From assembly GCA_019459525.1 (NCBI GenBank), contig JAIBEY010000052.1, forward strand, positions 124,001 through 188,000: 64,000 nucleotides of DNA, given 5' to 3'. Made by a program: the position numbers and the translations under genes. The notes under the pieces are model-generated. The model did no database searches. It was not told the DNA's origin and was given only the letters and a program-made list of their open reading frames with translations. The DNA comes from Prolixibacteraceae bacterium (lineage in GTDB: Bacteria; Bacteroidota; Bacteroidia; Bacteroidales; Prolixibacteraceae). How positions within the stretch are numbered: position 1 is the stretch's first letter; every line of letters begins with the position of its first letter. This document shows, piece by piece, positions 1 to 8,167 of this stretch.

Positions 1-530
1 CATATCGTACCGATAATGCTGGCGGATTAGGGCAACCGAATGCTTCCAGTACACGCCCATTCAATATTGCCAAGTTCTCGGAACTCTATTTTGTGGCCGC
101 CGAAGCTGCGGTAAAAGGTGCTACTGTAAAATCAGGAAAAAGTGCCAGGGAACTGATTAATGTAATTCGTGCACGTGCCGGAAAATGGCGTTGGGATAAT
201 AATGGCAATGTAGCTAAAGTGGCTGACAATAGTGCTGCAATGGTTGCTGCAACACCTGCAACGATTGATATCAACTATATTTTGGCAGAAAGCTCACGTG
301 AATACTATGGCGAAGGCAATCGTTGGTTCGATTTGGTTCGTACTCAAAAATGGAATGAACTTGCTTCAACTTACCAGATTTGCGGTAGCTCCTATGGTCA
401 ACATACACCTGCAACGGTTACGCGTACCATTGAAAAATATCATTATTTACGTCCTATTCCTTCAGGTCAGATTGATGGTCTGGAAATGACTACTGAAGAA
501 AAGGCTGCTTATCAAAACCCCGGATATTAA
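1..530 (+). CDS. SusD/RagB family outer-membrane glycan-binding lipoprotein, C-terminal part
   Basis: The reading frame is open from position 3, so the gene begins upstream of the window; about 176 C-terminal residues are visible. The segments FSELYFVAAEAAVKG and REYYGEGNRWFDLVRTQKW and the ending LRPIPSGQID...NPGY are typical of the SusD/RagB C-terminal region. SusD proteins sit on the cell surface and pass oligosaccharides to a SusC TonB-dependent transporter, whose gene would be expected upstream. The downstream esterase and GH67 alpha-glucuronidase suggest a glucuronoxylan-type substrate; that link is inferred from context only. A hairpin terminator follows the stop codon. Confidence 0.9.
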   Translation, partial: YRTDNAGGLGQPNASSTRPFNIAKFSELYFVAAEAAVKGATVKSGKSARELINVIRARAGKWRWDNNGNVAKVADNSAAMVAATPATIDINYILAESSREYYGEGNRWFDLVRTQKWNELASTYQICGSSYGQHTPATVTRTIEKYHYLRPIPSGQIDGLEMTTEEKAAYQNPGY

Positions 531-570
531 TTGTATTTATTATCCTACTAATTCGTTATTAACCTGTACT

Positions 571-612
571 AACTTCTCAGCAATCTACTATTTTGCTGGG
601 AAGTTAGTTTTT
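571..612 (+). terminator. Intrinsic terminator after the SusD gene
   Basis: The arms AACTTCTCAGCAA (571-583) and TTGCTGGGAAGTT (593-605) pair with one G-T wobble around a 9-nt loop and are followed by a T-rich run. It ends the SusD transcript and overlaps the stop codon of the regulator remnant on the other strand. Confidence 0.8.
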
Positions 613-770
613 AATCACAAATCGTCCCGGAAGCCTTGTTATATGGCATTTGTTTACCTGCGGAATTCCGTTGAATGCTCTTGATAGCGCGTTCGCAGCC
701 GCTCTGCCTGTTTCCTCCATGTACAAAAAATCAACAGAAGACCTATGACTTGGTTTTGACCTGAAAAATG
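604..770 (-). pseudogene. Remnant of a LacI/PurR-type transcriptional regulator (C-terminus only)
   Basis: The reverse strand encodes about 55 residues ending in a stop codon at 604-606. They include SSVDFLYMEETGRAAANALS, then FNGIP, then LPGRFVIKN. This matches the end of LacI-family effector domains, where a Ser-Val-Asp segment, a Gly-x-x-Ala-Ala helix and a closing Leu-Pro-x-x-(Phe/Leu)-Val-(Ile/Val)-(Arg/Lys)-(Asn/Asp) strand are usual. I find no start codon, DNA-binding domain or effector core, so I read it as a decayed gene. It lies between the SusD gene and the esterase, where a regulator of the locus could once have been. It may instead be a chance reading frame. Confidence 0.5.
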
Positions 771-889
771 AACTGAAACTATAGGATTGCCTTTGTTACC
801 GCTACCTCTGCCTGCTTTTCACTCAGGGTAACTTTGGGCATCTTGCTGCAATTCTTTTTCGGAATTATCGGTTTATAGGTTATGAATAG

Positions 890-1013
890 CCCCGACCTTT
901 AGGTCTGGGGAAAATGAGAAACAGACAAATCCTGGCTTTAGCCGAAATAATTGAATGTTTAGGCTAAAGCCGAAATACGGATTATTCATCTTTCAACGGC
1001 ATAAATGCCGTTG
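890..1013. repeat. Cluster of three REP-like hairpins
   Basis: Three palindromes lie in a row in the 559-bp gap before the esterase gene: 890-910 (CCCCGACCT/AGGTCTGGGG), 934-971 (GGCTTTAGCC/GGCTAAAGCC) and 994-1013 (CAACGGCAT/ATGCCGTTG). The short CTTTAG and GCCGAAATA words recur between them. They resemble the repetitive extragenic palindromes scattered through Bacteroidota genomes. No coding sequence was recognised in 771-1089. Confidence 0.55.
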
Positions 1014-1089
1014 CTATTCAAATCAACCATATATCCGATAATTCCGTTTTTTTTTTGCCAATAACCAGAACCAACAACCCATCGAAAAA

Positions 1090-3024
1090 ATGATAAGAAG
1101 AATTTTATACCACATAATCATTGCAGTTGTACTTTTAAACTCTCATGTTACACTGGGGCAAGTGCGTTTGCCCAGGCTGGTTAGCAATGGGATGATACTT
1201 CAGCGCGAAATGCCGGTGAATATTTGGGGCTGGGCAAGTCCTGGCGAAAAAGTTGAACTTAGCTTTAACAGCCAAACTTTTAAGACTATAACTACTGCTG
1301 AAGGCAAATGGAAAATTGTTCTTCCGGAGCAGAAAGCTGGCGGGCCATTCTCGATGACGATTACGGCCAGCAATCAAATCAACCTGAAAAATATTCTCTT
1401 TGGAGATGTGTGGCTTTGTTCGGGTCAGTCGAACATGGAGTTGCCCATGAGCCGGGTTGCCCCGCTCTACCGGAACGAAATAGAATCGAGCACAAACCCA
1501 AATATAAGGCTGTTTCAGGTTCCTGTCCGGTGGAATTACAATAACCTTCAGGAAGACATTAAAGGCGGGGAGTGGGAAGAAGCCAACCCCCGGGATATAT
1601 TAAAATACACGGCTGTTGGCTACTTTTTTGCGCACGATCTGTACAAAAGGTACAACGTTCCGATTGGAATTATTCAATGTGCAGCAGGCGGTTCGAGTGC
1701 CGAAAGCTGGATCAGCGAAGAGTCGTTAAAAAACTTTCCGGAACAATACCAAATTGCCAGGCAGCTTGCTGACTCTACCTTTATGCGTAAGTTGCTTGCT
1801 TCGGAAAAAGAGGCTCTGGGAAACTGGTTCGAAGGGCTCGAAAAAAACGATCTCGGAAGAAAAGGTATTTCCTGGATGGATCCGCTGCTCGACGATTCTT
1901 CGTGGCCAAATTTCCAGCTTCCGTCATCGTTTGCCGAGGCTGGAATGGATTTCGGAAACGGCGCAGTTTGGTTCCGGAAAGAGATTGATTTACCCGAGAG
2001 TTGTTCCGGAAAATCAGCACTTTTGGAGCTTGGCCGTATTGTTGACGGTGATTCGGTATTTGTAAACGGAACATTCGTGGGCAACACAACCTACCAATAT
2101 CCGCCCCGCCGTTACCCTGTAGCTCCCGGTATTCTGAAAGCTGGAAAAAACAACATCAGCGTGAAAGTGATCAGCCAATCGGGTAACGGAGCTTTTATCA
2201 AAGATAAACCATACCAATTGAATGTTAATGGAAAAACCTTCGACCTCAAAGGGGTCTGGAAATACAACATTGGATCAGCGTGTGCCCCTTGTCCATTATC
2301 AACCTTCTTCCCTGGAAAACCTCTCGGGCTTTACAATGCGATGCTTTATCCCGTGGCAAACTATACGCTAAAAGGGATGCTCTGGTATCAGGGGGAATCA
2401 AATACCGAGCGGGCAAACGAATATAAATCAGTTCTTTCAACACTTATTGGTGAGTGGCGTAACCTTTGGGGGCAAGGCGACCTTCCATTTCTGTTTGTCC
2501 AGCTTCCCGATTTTTCGGAACCCGGAAATGATCCATCGAATGGCGATTGGGCGATTCTGCGCGACCAGCAGTTGAAAACACTTTCGGTACCCAACACAGC
2601 GATGGTGGTATCCATTGGTTTGGGCGAGTGGAACGACATTCACCCGCTTCGGAAAAAAGAAGTTGGGCAACGTCTTGCGCTGGCCGCTGAAAAGCTGGCT
2701 TACGGCGATAAAAAAGTCGTATCTTCAGGACCAATCTGCCAGTCGATGAAAATCGATGGAAACAAGATTGAACTTACATTTACCAACTGCGGAAGCGGAT
2801 TGATTGCAAATAATGGCAAGGAACTGAAGCATTTTGCCATTGCAGGCGCCGATAAAAAATTTGTGTGGGGCGAGGCTGAAATAAAAGGAAATAAAATCAT
2901 TGTTTGGAACGATACTATTGTCAATCCTGTATTTGTTCGTTATGCCTGGGCCGATAACCCGGCCGGGGCTAATCTTTACAATAAAGAAGGATTGCCTGCA
3001 TCGCCCTTCACAACTGAAAAATAA
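1090..3024 (+). CDS. Sialate O-acetylesterase family SGNH hydrolase (probable carbohydrate deacetylase)
   Basis: The 644-residue protein starts with a signal peptide ending near ...SHVTLGQ, so it is probably periplasmic. The SGNH nucleophile block GQSNM lies at residues 112-116 (Ser114), the WYQGESN block at about 432-438, and the Asp-x-His pair in NDIHP at about 515-519. A jelly-roll-like insert occupies roughly residues 260-395, as in other Bacteroidota members. The family removes O-acetyl groups from sugars. Members beside GH67 or GH115 genes usually act on acetylated xylo-oligosaccharides rather than sialic acid, so I infer that role here. It is followed 68 bp later by the alpha-glucuronidase gene, probably in the same transcript. 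Confidence 0.88.
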   Translation: MIRRILYHIIIAVVLLNSHVTLGQVRLPRLVSNGMILQREMPVNIWGWASPGEKVELSFNSQTFKTITTAEGKWKIVLPEQKAGGPFSMTITASNQINLKNILFGDVWLCSGQSNMELPMSRVAPLYRNEIESSTNPNIRLFQVPVRWNYNNLQEDIKGGEWEEANPRDILKYTAVGYFFAHDLYKRYNVPIGIIQCAAGGSSAESWISEESLKNFPEQYQIARQLADSTFMRKLLASEKEALGNWFEGLEKNDLGRKGISWMDPLLDDSSWPNFQLPSSFAEAGMDFGNGAVWFRKEIDLPESCSGKSALLELGRIVDGDSVFVNGTFVGNTTYQYPPRRYPVAPGILKAGKNNISVKVISQSGNGAFIKDKPYQLNVNGKTFDLKGVWKYNIGSACAPCPLSTFFPGKPLGLYNAMLYPVANYTLKGMLWYQGESNTERANEYKSVLSTLIGEWRNLWGQGDLPFLFVQLPDFSEPGNDPSNGDWAILRDQQLKTLSVPNTAMVVSIGLGEWNDIHPLRKKEVGQRLALAAEKLAYGDKKVVSSGPICQSMKIDGNKIELTFTNCGSGLIANNGKELKHFAIAGADKKFVWGEAEIKGNKIIVWNDTIVNPVFVRYAWADNPAGANLYNKEGLPASPFTTEK

Positions 3025-3092
3025 ACAGAAAATCACACTCATTCCGGGGCTTGGTGGAATGGTTAAGATTTTCGAAAATAAAATTTATACAG

Positions 3093-5171
3093 ATGAAAAC
3101 AATAGTTCACCTCGTAATTTTTGTACTTGTTTCAATCTCTGTTTATGCCGAAGATGGTCATAACCTTTGGCTCCGTCGTTTAAATCCGAAACCGGTGAAT
3201 GTGGTTTGTATTAAAAATTCATCAACCGTTTCACTTGCGAAACAAGAACTTCAGAACGGTTGGATGGGAGAGGCGGGCGCTTCTGTGAATCTGGTAATCA
3301 AGACTGATAAAGCTATCCGGGGCGATGGGTTCAGGATTAATGCAAATTCAATTCAGGCCAATACTGAGCTTGGAATTTTGTATGGTGTTTACGAACTTTT
3401 GCGTCGTCAGCAAACCGGCGAAGCCATTCAGGAGGAAATCTGCAATCCTTCTTACGAACGCCGGATTTTAAACCATTGGGACAATCTTGACGGCTCAATT
3501 GAACGCGGTTATGCCGGTCAGTCTATTTTCTGGCGCAAAGGCAACGATGCATACACGATCACCGAAACCGATAAAACGCTTTGGCAGGAATATGCACGGG
3601 CAAATGCTTCGATTGGCATAAACGGGGCGGTGCTCAATAATGTGAATGCTTCTCAACTGATGCTGACGAACGAATGCCTGCAACGCGTAAAAGCCATTGC
3701 CGAAGTTCTTCGTCCCTATGGAATCAAAACCTATCTTTCAGTTAAATTTTCATCGCCTGCACAAATTGGCGGCTTAAAAACTTCCGACCCGTTAAATCCT
3801 GAAGTCGCCCAATGGTGGAAGGACAAAGTTAAAGAGATTTATAGCCTGATTCCTGATTTTGGCGGCTTTTTGGTAAAAGCCAACAGCGAAGGACAGCCCG
3901 GACCTCAGGATTTTGGGCGCACCCATGCCGACGGAGCCAATATGCTGGCCAATGCCCTCAACCCTTTTGGCGGAATCGTAATGTGGCGGGCTTTTGTTTA
4001 CAGCGCATCAGACGAAGACCGGGCCAAACAGGCGTATCTGGAATTTATGCCGCTCGACGGACAATTTCGCGATAATGTGATTATTCAGGTAAAAAACGGC
4101 CCGATCGACTTTCAGCCGCGCGAACCATTTAGCCCGCTTTTTGGCGCTATGAAAAAGACTACGGTAATGCCCGAATTGCAGATCACCCAGGAATACCTGG
4201 GGCATTCCGTTCATCTGGCCTTTTTGTCTCCCATGTGGGAAGAATTTCTGCAAAGTGATACCTATCAGGAGGGAGCAGGAAGCACCGTTGCGCGTTGTAC
4301 CGATGGCCGTATTTTTCCGCAGAAACATTCCGCAATTGCTGGTGTAGCCAATATTGGGCTGGATGCCAATTGGTGCGGTCATCCTTTTGCACAGGCCAAC
4401 TGGTACGCTTTTGGGCGTTTAGCCTGGAATAGTTCCATCCGAAGTGAGCAGATTGCTGATGAATGGATTAAATTAACTTTTGAGGGAACAGGAAATACGA
4501 ATGAGGCAACATTGGATCAAACCATGGACTGGAACCTGAATTTTTTGTCGCCGGTTAAACAAATGATGTTGGATAGCCGGGAAGCAATAGTTGATTTTAT
4601 GATGCCGTTAGGTTTGCACCACATTTTTTCTGCAAACGGTCATTATGGTCCCGGGCCGTGGTGGGCCCCAAAAGGAATGCGAAAAGACTGGACTCCACCG
4701 TACTACCATCAGGCTGATTCGTTGGGAATTGGATTCGATCGGACCGAATCTGGCAGCAACGGAGTTGGTCAGTATCACGAACCACTTCGTTCTGTTTTTA
4801 CCAATCTTGCGACTTGTCCCGAAGCTTACCTGTTGTGGTTTCATCATTTGCCGTGGGATTATAAAACGAAAAGTGGGAGAACCTTGTGGAGCGAGTTGTG
4901 CTATCATTATGATGGCGGTGTACAACAAATACGTCATTTCCAGCAAGTTTGGGATCGGATTGAGCGATATGTTGACCGTGACCGTTTTGTTGATGTTCAG
5001 AAAAGACTGCGCGACCAAAGCCTTAATGCTCTTGAATGGAAAGACGCCTGTTTGCTTTATTTCCAGAAGTTTAGCCGGATGCCTGTTCCGTATGACCTTG
5101 AACGGCCCATGTACAATCTCGACTATCTAATTGAAAAAGATACGAAAAGAGTTGGTGTTTATCATCACTGA
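3093..5171 (+). CDS. GH67 alpha-glucuronidase
   Basis: This enzyme removes 4-O-methyl-glucuronic acid from the non-reducing end of xylo-oligosaccharides. I place the start at ATG 3093, giving 692 residues, because a good signal peptide (MKTIVHLVIFVLVSISVYA) begins there; an in-frame GTG at 3051 would add 14 residues in front of it. Family blocks seen: DNLDGSIERGYAG near residue 130, VKANSEGQPGP with Glu266, KNGPIDFQPREP with Asp339, and QITQEYLGH with Glu367. The Glu-73-Asp-28-Glu spacing equals that of the catalytic residues of the Cellvibrio GH67 enzyme as I recall it. It pairs functionally with the esterase upstream. Confidence 0.95.
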   Translation: MKTIVHLVIFVLVSISVYAEDGHNLWLRRLNPKPVNVVCIKNSSTVSLAKQELQNGWMGEAGASVNLVIKTDKAIRGDGFRINANSIQANTELGILYGVYELLRRQQTGEAIQEEICNPSYERRILNHWDNLDGSIERGYAGQSIFWRKGNDAYTITETDKTLWQEYARANASIGINGAVLNNVNASQLMLTNECLQRVKAIAEVLRPYGIKTYLSVKFSSPAQIGGLKTSDPLNPEVAQWWKDKVKEIYSLIPDFGGFLVKANSEGQPGPQDFGRTHADGANMLANALNPFGGIVMWRAFVYSASDEDRAKQAYLEFMPLDGQFRDNVIIQVKNGPIDFQPREPFSPLFGAMKKTTVMPELQITQEYLGHSVHLAFLSPMWEEFLQSDTYQEGAGSTVARCTDGRIFPQKHSAIAGVANIGLDANWCGHPFAQANWYAFGRLAWNSSIRSEQIADEWIKLTFEGTGNTNEATLDQTMDWNLNFLSPVKQMMLDSREAIVDFMMPLGLHHIFSANGHYGPGPWWAPKGMRKDWTPPYYHQADSLGIGFDRTESGSNGVGQYHEPLRSVFTNLATCPEAYLLWFHHLPWDYKTKSGRTLWSELCYHYDGGVQQIRHFQQVWDRIERYVDRDRFVDVQKRLRDQSLNALEWKDACLLYFQKFSRMPVPYDLERPMYNLDYLIEKDTKRVGVYHH

Positions 5172-5520
5172 TGATTAAGCTGGTTTCCGTGGTGTAATTG
5201 TAAGTCAGCATAAAGTGCCGTGGGGCGATTCGGCTCTCACAACATGTAGGCTCCCGATCGTTTTGAACGAAACGGGAAATGCTACTTCTAATTTTCAATA
5301 CAAAAAATGCCAGTTCCACTGGTCGAAAATTTTGCGGTATTGGTGTAGATCATAGTTTAGCTCCGAAAAAGATCGAAAAATAGTTTATAAATTGTTTTGT
5401 TTTATAAACATAACTCGTTACTTTTAAAACGTTGAAAAACAAAACAGAATGAGTAGTTGAGTTGATGCTTGAAACAATTAAGTCTTCGAAAAAGTACGGT
5501 AAGCTCCCCACTATTTGCTA
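5172..5520. other. Non-coding gap between the GH67 gene and the cassette array
   Basis: About 350 bp without a convincing gene. The only structure I see is an inverted repeat, GTTTATAA (5383-5390) against TTATAAAC (5402-5409). The region ends at the GTTATAAC word (5521-5528) that opens the cassette-like array. No integrase gene or recognisable attI site was identified here. Confidence 0.5.
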
Positions 5521-5537
5521 GTTATAACCAATTTTAA

Positions 5538-6278
5538 ATGAAGACAGAAATGACAATAATAATTCTTCAAATAGTAATCGGACTTTTAACCGCATATTTA
5601 ATTTACTATGCTCAGCAGAAAGGAAAAAATCAAGCAGACAAAGAAGACTTGAGAAAACTTACAGAAATAGTTGAGGATGTAAAAAGAAAAAACAACGAAG
5701 AAATAGAATTACTAAGAGCCAATCTTTCTTTATTGACAGATAGGGAGAAACAAATATTTAATGAAGAAAAGCAAGCGATTGTTATATTTTTTGCTCAATT
5801 GAATACTTGGATTTGGGATAGTTTGAATATTTACATTTACGAATATAATCACTCTAACTATCAGGAAATATCATCTCGACTTATTGTAATGCGCGATGCT
5901 TATAACCAAACAAACGTAGCCTTTTCAAAAGTTCGATTAATTGTTACCGACGAAGAAGTAATTAAAGCAGGACACGATGCAATAATTAAAACGTTGGAAC
6001 TACACCACTTTAAAGAAGGACTTCTAAAACGGCTGGTTTCAACTTTGAGTTGGGAAAAGATACTGGTTGACCAAATTGTTAATAAAGAGGTTGATTTTCG
6101 GACAATGACGAGTGACCTTCGAGACTTTTATCAACGACAAGCGGAGAAACACGAAAAAGACAAGAAAGAAATTACGGATGAATATTTTGCTAAACACAAT
6201 GATATTTTTAAACCTGCACTTGGAGAAGTAAATAGTTTTAAAGACAAAGCGAAAGTGTATTTAAGAAAAAATAAATAG
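5538..6278 (+). CDS. Unknown membrane-anchored coiled-coil protein (cassette 1)
   Basis: A 246-residue protein I do not recognise. It has one N-terminal membrane segment (about residues 5-24), then a charged heptad-like coiled coil (about 30-85), then a mostly helical, Lys/Glu-rich region to the end. There are no cysteine motifs or obvious catalytic residues. The start at ATG 5538 lies 17 nt after the GTT of the presumed cassette boundary; ATG 5550 is an alternative. Codon use is AT-rich, unlike the GH67 gene upstream, which fits transfer. Cassette arrays often carry antiphage and stress genes, but nothing in this sequence proves such a function. Confidence 0.75.
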   Translation: MKTEMTIIILQIVIGLLTAYLIYYAQQKGKNQADKEDLRKLTEIVEDVKRKNNEEIELLRANLSLLTDREKQIFNEEKQAIVIFFAQLNTWIWDSLNIYIYEYNHSNYQEISSRLIVMRDAYNQTNVAFSKVRLIVTDEEVIKAGHDAIIKTLELHHFKEGLLKRLVSTLSWEKILVDQIVNKEVDFRTMTSDLRDFYQRQAEKHEKDKKEITDEYFAKHNDIFKPALGEVNSFKDKAKVYLRKNK

Positions 6279-6302
6279 AAAATGACTGAAAGAAAAACTG
6301 GT

Positions 6303-6430
6303 TATAACTTCAGCGACCCGTCAAGCGCGGCAGCGGTGGTTTTCGGGGTGCATCTTTCCGCCCGGGCTGCTTTTCGGCTTGACGGGAAATCGCCCACAAT
6401 CCGCCCTTGCATATAGTTCCTACGTTGTAG
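6303..6430 (+). repeat. attC-like cassette repeat, copy A
   Basis: AAC at 6306 and GTT at 6424 frame a folded sequence. CCCGTCAAGC (from 6317) pairs perfectly with GCTTGACGGG (ending 6384), and the inner GGCAGC pairs with GCTGC. The outer arms TTATAAC and GTTGTAG also pair if G-T pairs are allowed. It separates the coiled-coil gene from the toxin-antitoxin pair. Confidence 0.7.
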
Positions 6431-6476
6431 CGCATAATACCCGGACCATGAGAGACACTACAACTTCACTAAGATA

Positions 6477-6507
6477 TTTGGAATTCGAAAAAGACTTGTT
6501 ATCTTTG
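6477..6507 (+). promoter_or_regulatory. Bacteroidetes-type promoter of the toxin-antitoxin pair
   Basis: TTTG at 6477-6480 and TATCTTTG at 6500-6507 are separated by exactly 19 nt, a perfect match to the TTTG-N19-TAnnTTTG promoter of Bacteroidota. The predicted start lies just before the toxin ATG at 6525. The module therefore has its own promoter inside the cassette. Confidence 0.8.
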
Positions 6508-6515
6508 GAGATAAC
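6498..6515. promoter_or_regulatory. Palindromic operator overlapping the toxin-antitoxin promoter
   Basis: GTTATC (6498-6503) and GATAAC (6510-6515) form a perfect inverted repeat around TTTGGA. It covers the -7 element and the likely transcription start. This is where an autorepressing HTH antitoxin would be expected to bind; the role is inferred from position. Confidence 0.6.
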
Positions 6516-6524
6516 TTTTCACGT

Positions 6525-6860
6525 ATGGCTAGACAAATAATATTTCATGGAGACTACTTCACCGACTTTTATAAAGAGCTGGATATAAAGGTTAAACAGA
6601 AAGTTCAGTATGTACTTGAATTAATAAAGCAGGTTGACAGAGTGCCGGAAAAGTTTTTATCTCCCATGACAGGATATGATGGACTTTATGAAATACGAAT
6701 TGAATATCAATCAAATATTTACCGAGTATTCTGTTGTTTTGACGAAGGAAAGCTGATTGTACTATTTAATGGTTTTCAAAAAAAGACGCAGAAAACACCA
6801 ATTAATGAGATTGAAAAGGCAATGAAGATAAAGAAAGAGTATTTTGAATCTAAAAAATAA
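6525..6860 (+). CDS. higB: HigB/RelE-family toxin (phage Gp49-like)
   Basis: A 111-residue basic protein with the Gp49/HigB pattern: YDGLYEIRIEYQSNIYRVFC in the centre, then KLIVLFNGFQKKTQKTPINE and a closing Lys-rich helix. Members are ribosome-dependent mRNA interferases held inactive by an HTH antitoxin. The toxin gene comes first and the antitoxin second, the usual order of HigBA pairs; they are 4 nt apart. The pair has its own promoter and operator and lies within one cassette-like unit, where toxin-antitoxin modules are thought to stabilise arrays. Family assignment is strong; activity is unproven. Confidence 0.88.
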   Translation: MARQIIFHGDYFTDFYKELDIKVKQKVQYVLELIKQVDRVPEKFLSPMTGYDGLYEIRIEYQSNIYRVFCCFDEGKLIVLFNGFQKKTQKTPINEIEKAMKIKKEYFESKK

Positions 6861-6864
6861 AAAC

Positions 6865-7164
6865 ATGACTGATTATAAAGGAATAAAAACATTTGATGAA
6901 CTTATAGAAAAAGAGCACGGCAAGATTGGGACTGAAAGCCGAAATGAATATGAAGAAGGTGCTCAAATGTTCATCGTAAGCGAGATGCTTAAGGAAGCAA
7001 GAAAAACAGCGAATATGACTCAAGAACAACTTGCAATAAAAGCAGGAACTAAGAAAAGTTATATTTCAAAAATAGAAAATGCTAAAGGCAATATTCAATT
7101 ATCGACACTGATTCGGATCTTCGAGAAGGGTCTAAATAAGAAGGTCGGACTGACATTCTTGTAA
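6865..7164 (+). CDS. higA: HigA-type XRE-family HTH antitoxin
   Basis: A 99-residue protein whose C-terminal half is an XRE helix-turn-helix (LKEARKTANMTQEQLAIKAG followed by KKSYISKIENAKGNIQLSTL). I choose ATG 6865 rather than the upstream TTG 6844, which would overlap the toxin gene. It should neutralise the HigB-like toxin and repress their shared promoter through the palindrome at 6498-6515. The N-terminal part (residues 1-35) is acidic, as expected for toxin binding. Confidence 0.87.
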   Translation: MTDYKGIKTFDELIEKEHGKIGTESRNEYEEGAQMFIVSEMLKEARKTANMTQEQLAIKAGTKKSYISKIENAKGNIQLSTLIRIFEKGLNKKVGLTFL

Positions 7165-7176
7165 CCAATTACGACG

Positions 7177-7305
7177 CCATAACTTCAGCTACCCGTCAAG
7201 CGTGGCAGCTGTGGTTTTCGGTGGGTATCTTTCCGCCCAAGCAGCTTTTCAGCTTGACAGGAAATCACCCGCAATCCGCCCCTGGGCATATGCGTAACGT
7301 TAGTC
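7177..7305 (+). repeat. attC-like cassette repeat, copy B
   Basis: AAC at 7181 and GTT at 7299 are 118 nt apart, as in copies A and D. The stem ACCCGTCAAGC...GCTTGACAGG matches copy A with one change. The CTTTCCGCCC and CAATCCGCC words are shared with all full copies. It follows the antitoxin gene and precedes the CPBP gene by 10 nt. Confidence 0.7.
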
Positions 7306-7314
7306 AGAAAATTA

Positions 7315-8046
7315 ATGAGCACCTCACACATGAATGAACTAATTAGAAAACTCACACCAGCAATTGAATTATTTATTGTACTAATTCTTGGGTTTGGACT
7401 ATTTATCTATTCTTCGACTCGTGGATTTTTTGTTGTCAACTCAAATTATAATCATTCATGGACTTATAAGATTACAAGTCAAGGAGACTTTTCGATTGTG
7501 ATTTATGAAACAGTTGCTCTATTGATTATTCTGTATATTTTAAAAATAAGGAATTGGAGCATATCTGATTTTAATCTTGACTTTACGTTGAAAATGATAT
7601 GGATAGGGCTATTAATTATGTTCGTCCGTAATGTTATTGGAAATATCGGATACAAAATATTTGAGTTGGTTAATGTTGTTGATAAAACAACCCTAAAACA
7701 TGTACAATTTGGATTAGAATCAAACTGGGTAAGCATTTCATTGATTATCATTGTAAACTCGATTTATGAAGAATTTATTCTAATTGGATACTTCTTTAAA
7801 AGACTTGAAAAATATCATCCTGCTTTAGTAATTGGATTGAGCATGTTTATTCGACTTTCATATCATACGTATCAAGGTTGGATGAGTCTGTTTGCTATCG
7901 TTCCTACAGGATTAGTATTTGGATACTATTATTATAAATACAAAAAATTATGGCCTTTAATTATCGCACATGGATTTTGGAACTTAATTGCTTCCCTAGG
8001 GATGCATTTCCATTGGCTAGAAAAGTTGCATGATTTGAACGGTTAG
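7315..8046 (+). CDS. CPBP-family intramembrane metalloprotease-like protein
   Basis: A 243-residue multi-spanning membrane protein with the three CPBP/Abi motifs: Glu152-Glu153 (YEEFILIGYF), His184 (RLSYHTYQG) and His219 with Asn223 (IIAHGFWNLI). CPBP proteins are prenyl-protein-protease-like enzymes, sometimes involved in bacteriocin self-immunity or abortive infection. The Arg normally found after the double Glu is not obvious, which may affect catalysis. The ATG lies 16 nt after the GTT of the preceding repeat, as expected for a cassette gene, so translation may depend on upstream transcription. Substrate unknown. Confidence 0.85.
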   Translation: MSTSHMNELIRKLTPAIELFIVLILGFGLFIYSSTRGFFVVNSNYNHSWTYKITSQGDFSIVIYETVALLIILYILKIRNWSISDFNLDFTLKMIWIGLLIMFVRNVIGNIGYKIFELVNVVDKTTLKHVQFGLESNWVSISLIIIVNSIYEEFILIGYFFKRLEKYHPALVIGLSMFIRLSYHTYQGWMSLFAIVPTGLVFGYYYYKYKKLWPLIIAHGFWNLIASLGMHFHWLEKLHDLNG

Positions 8047-8061
8047 ATAAATTCTGTGCAT

Positions 8062-8117
8062 ACATCAGCTACCCGTCCTTTAGCTTCCTACCTTAGCGGT
8101 CATTGTAACTGACGACG
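8062..8117 (+). repeat. Degenerate, truncated attC-like repeat, copy C
   Basis: The word CATCAGCTACCCGTC matches the left end of the other copies, but the AAC triplet has been lost and the right half, including the GTT end, is not recognisable. It lies between the CPBP and VOC genes. Such decay would fuse two units into one, non-excisable as separate cassettes. Confidence 0.45.
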
Positions 8118-8167
8118 GCTGCAACAAAGAAAAGTTGACGACTGAATTAAAATTTAAAACAACAGAT

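Noticed and set aside
5071-5319. Minus-strand reading frame at the end of the GH67 gene
   Set aside because: Half of it is antisense to GH67 and the rest has no family features.
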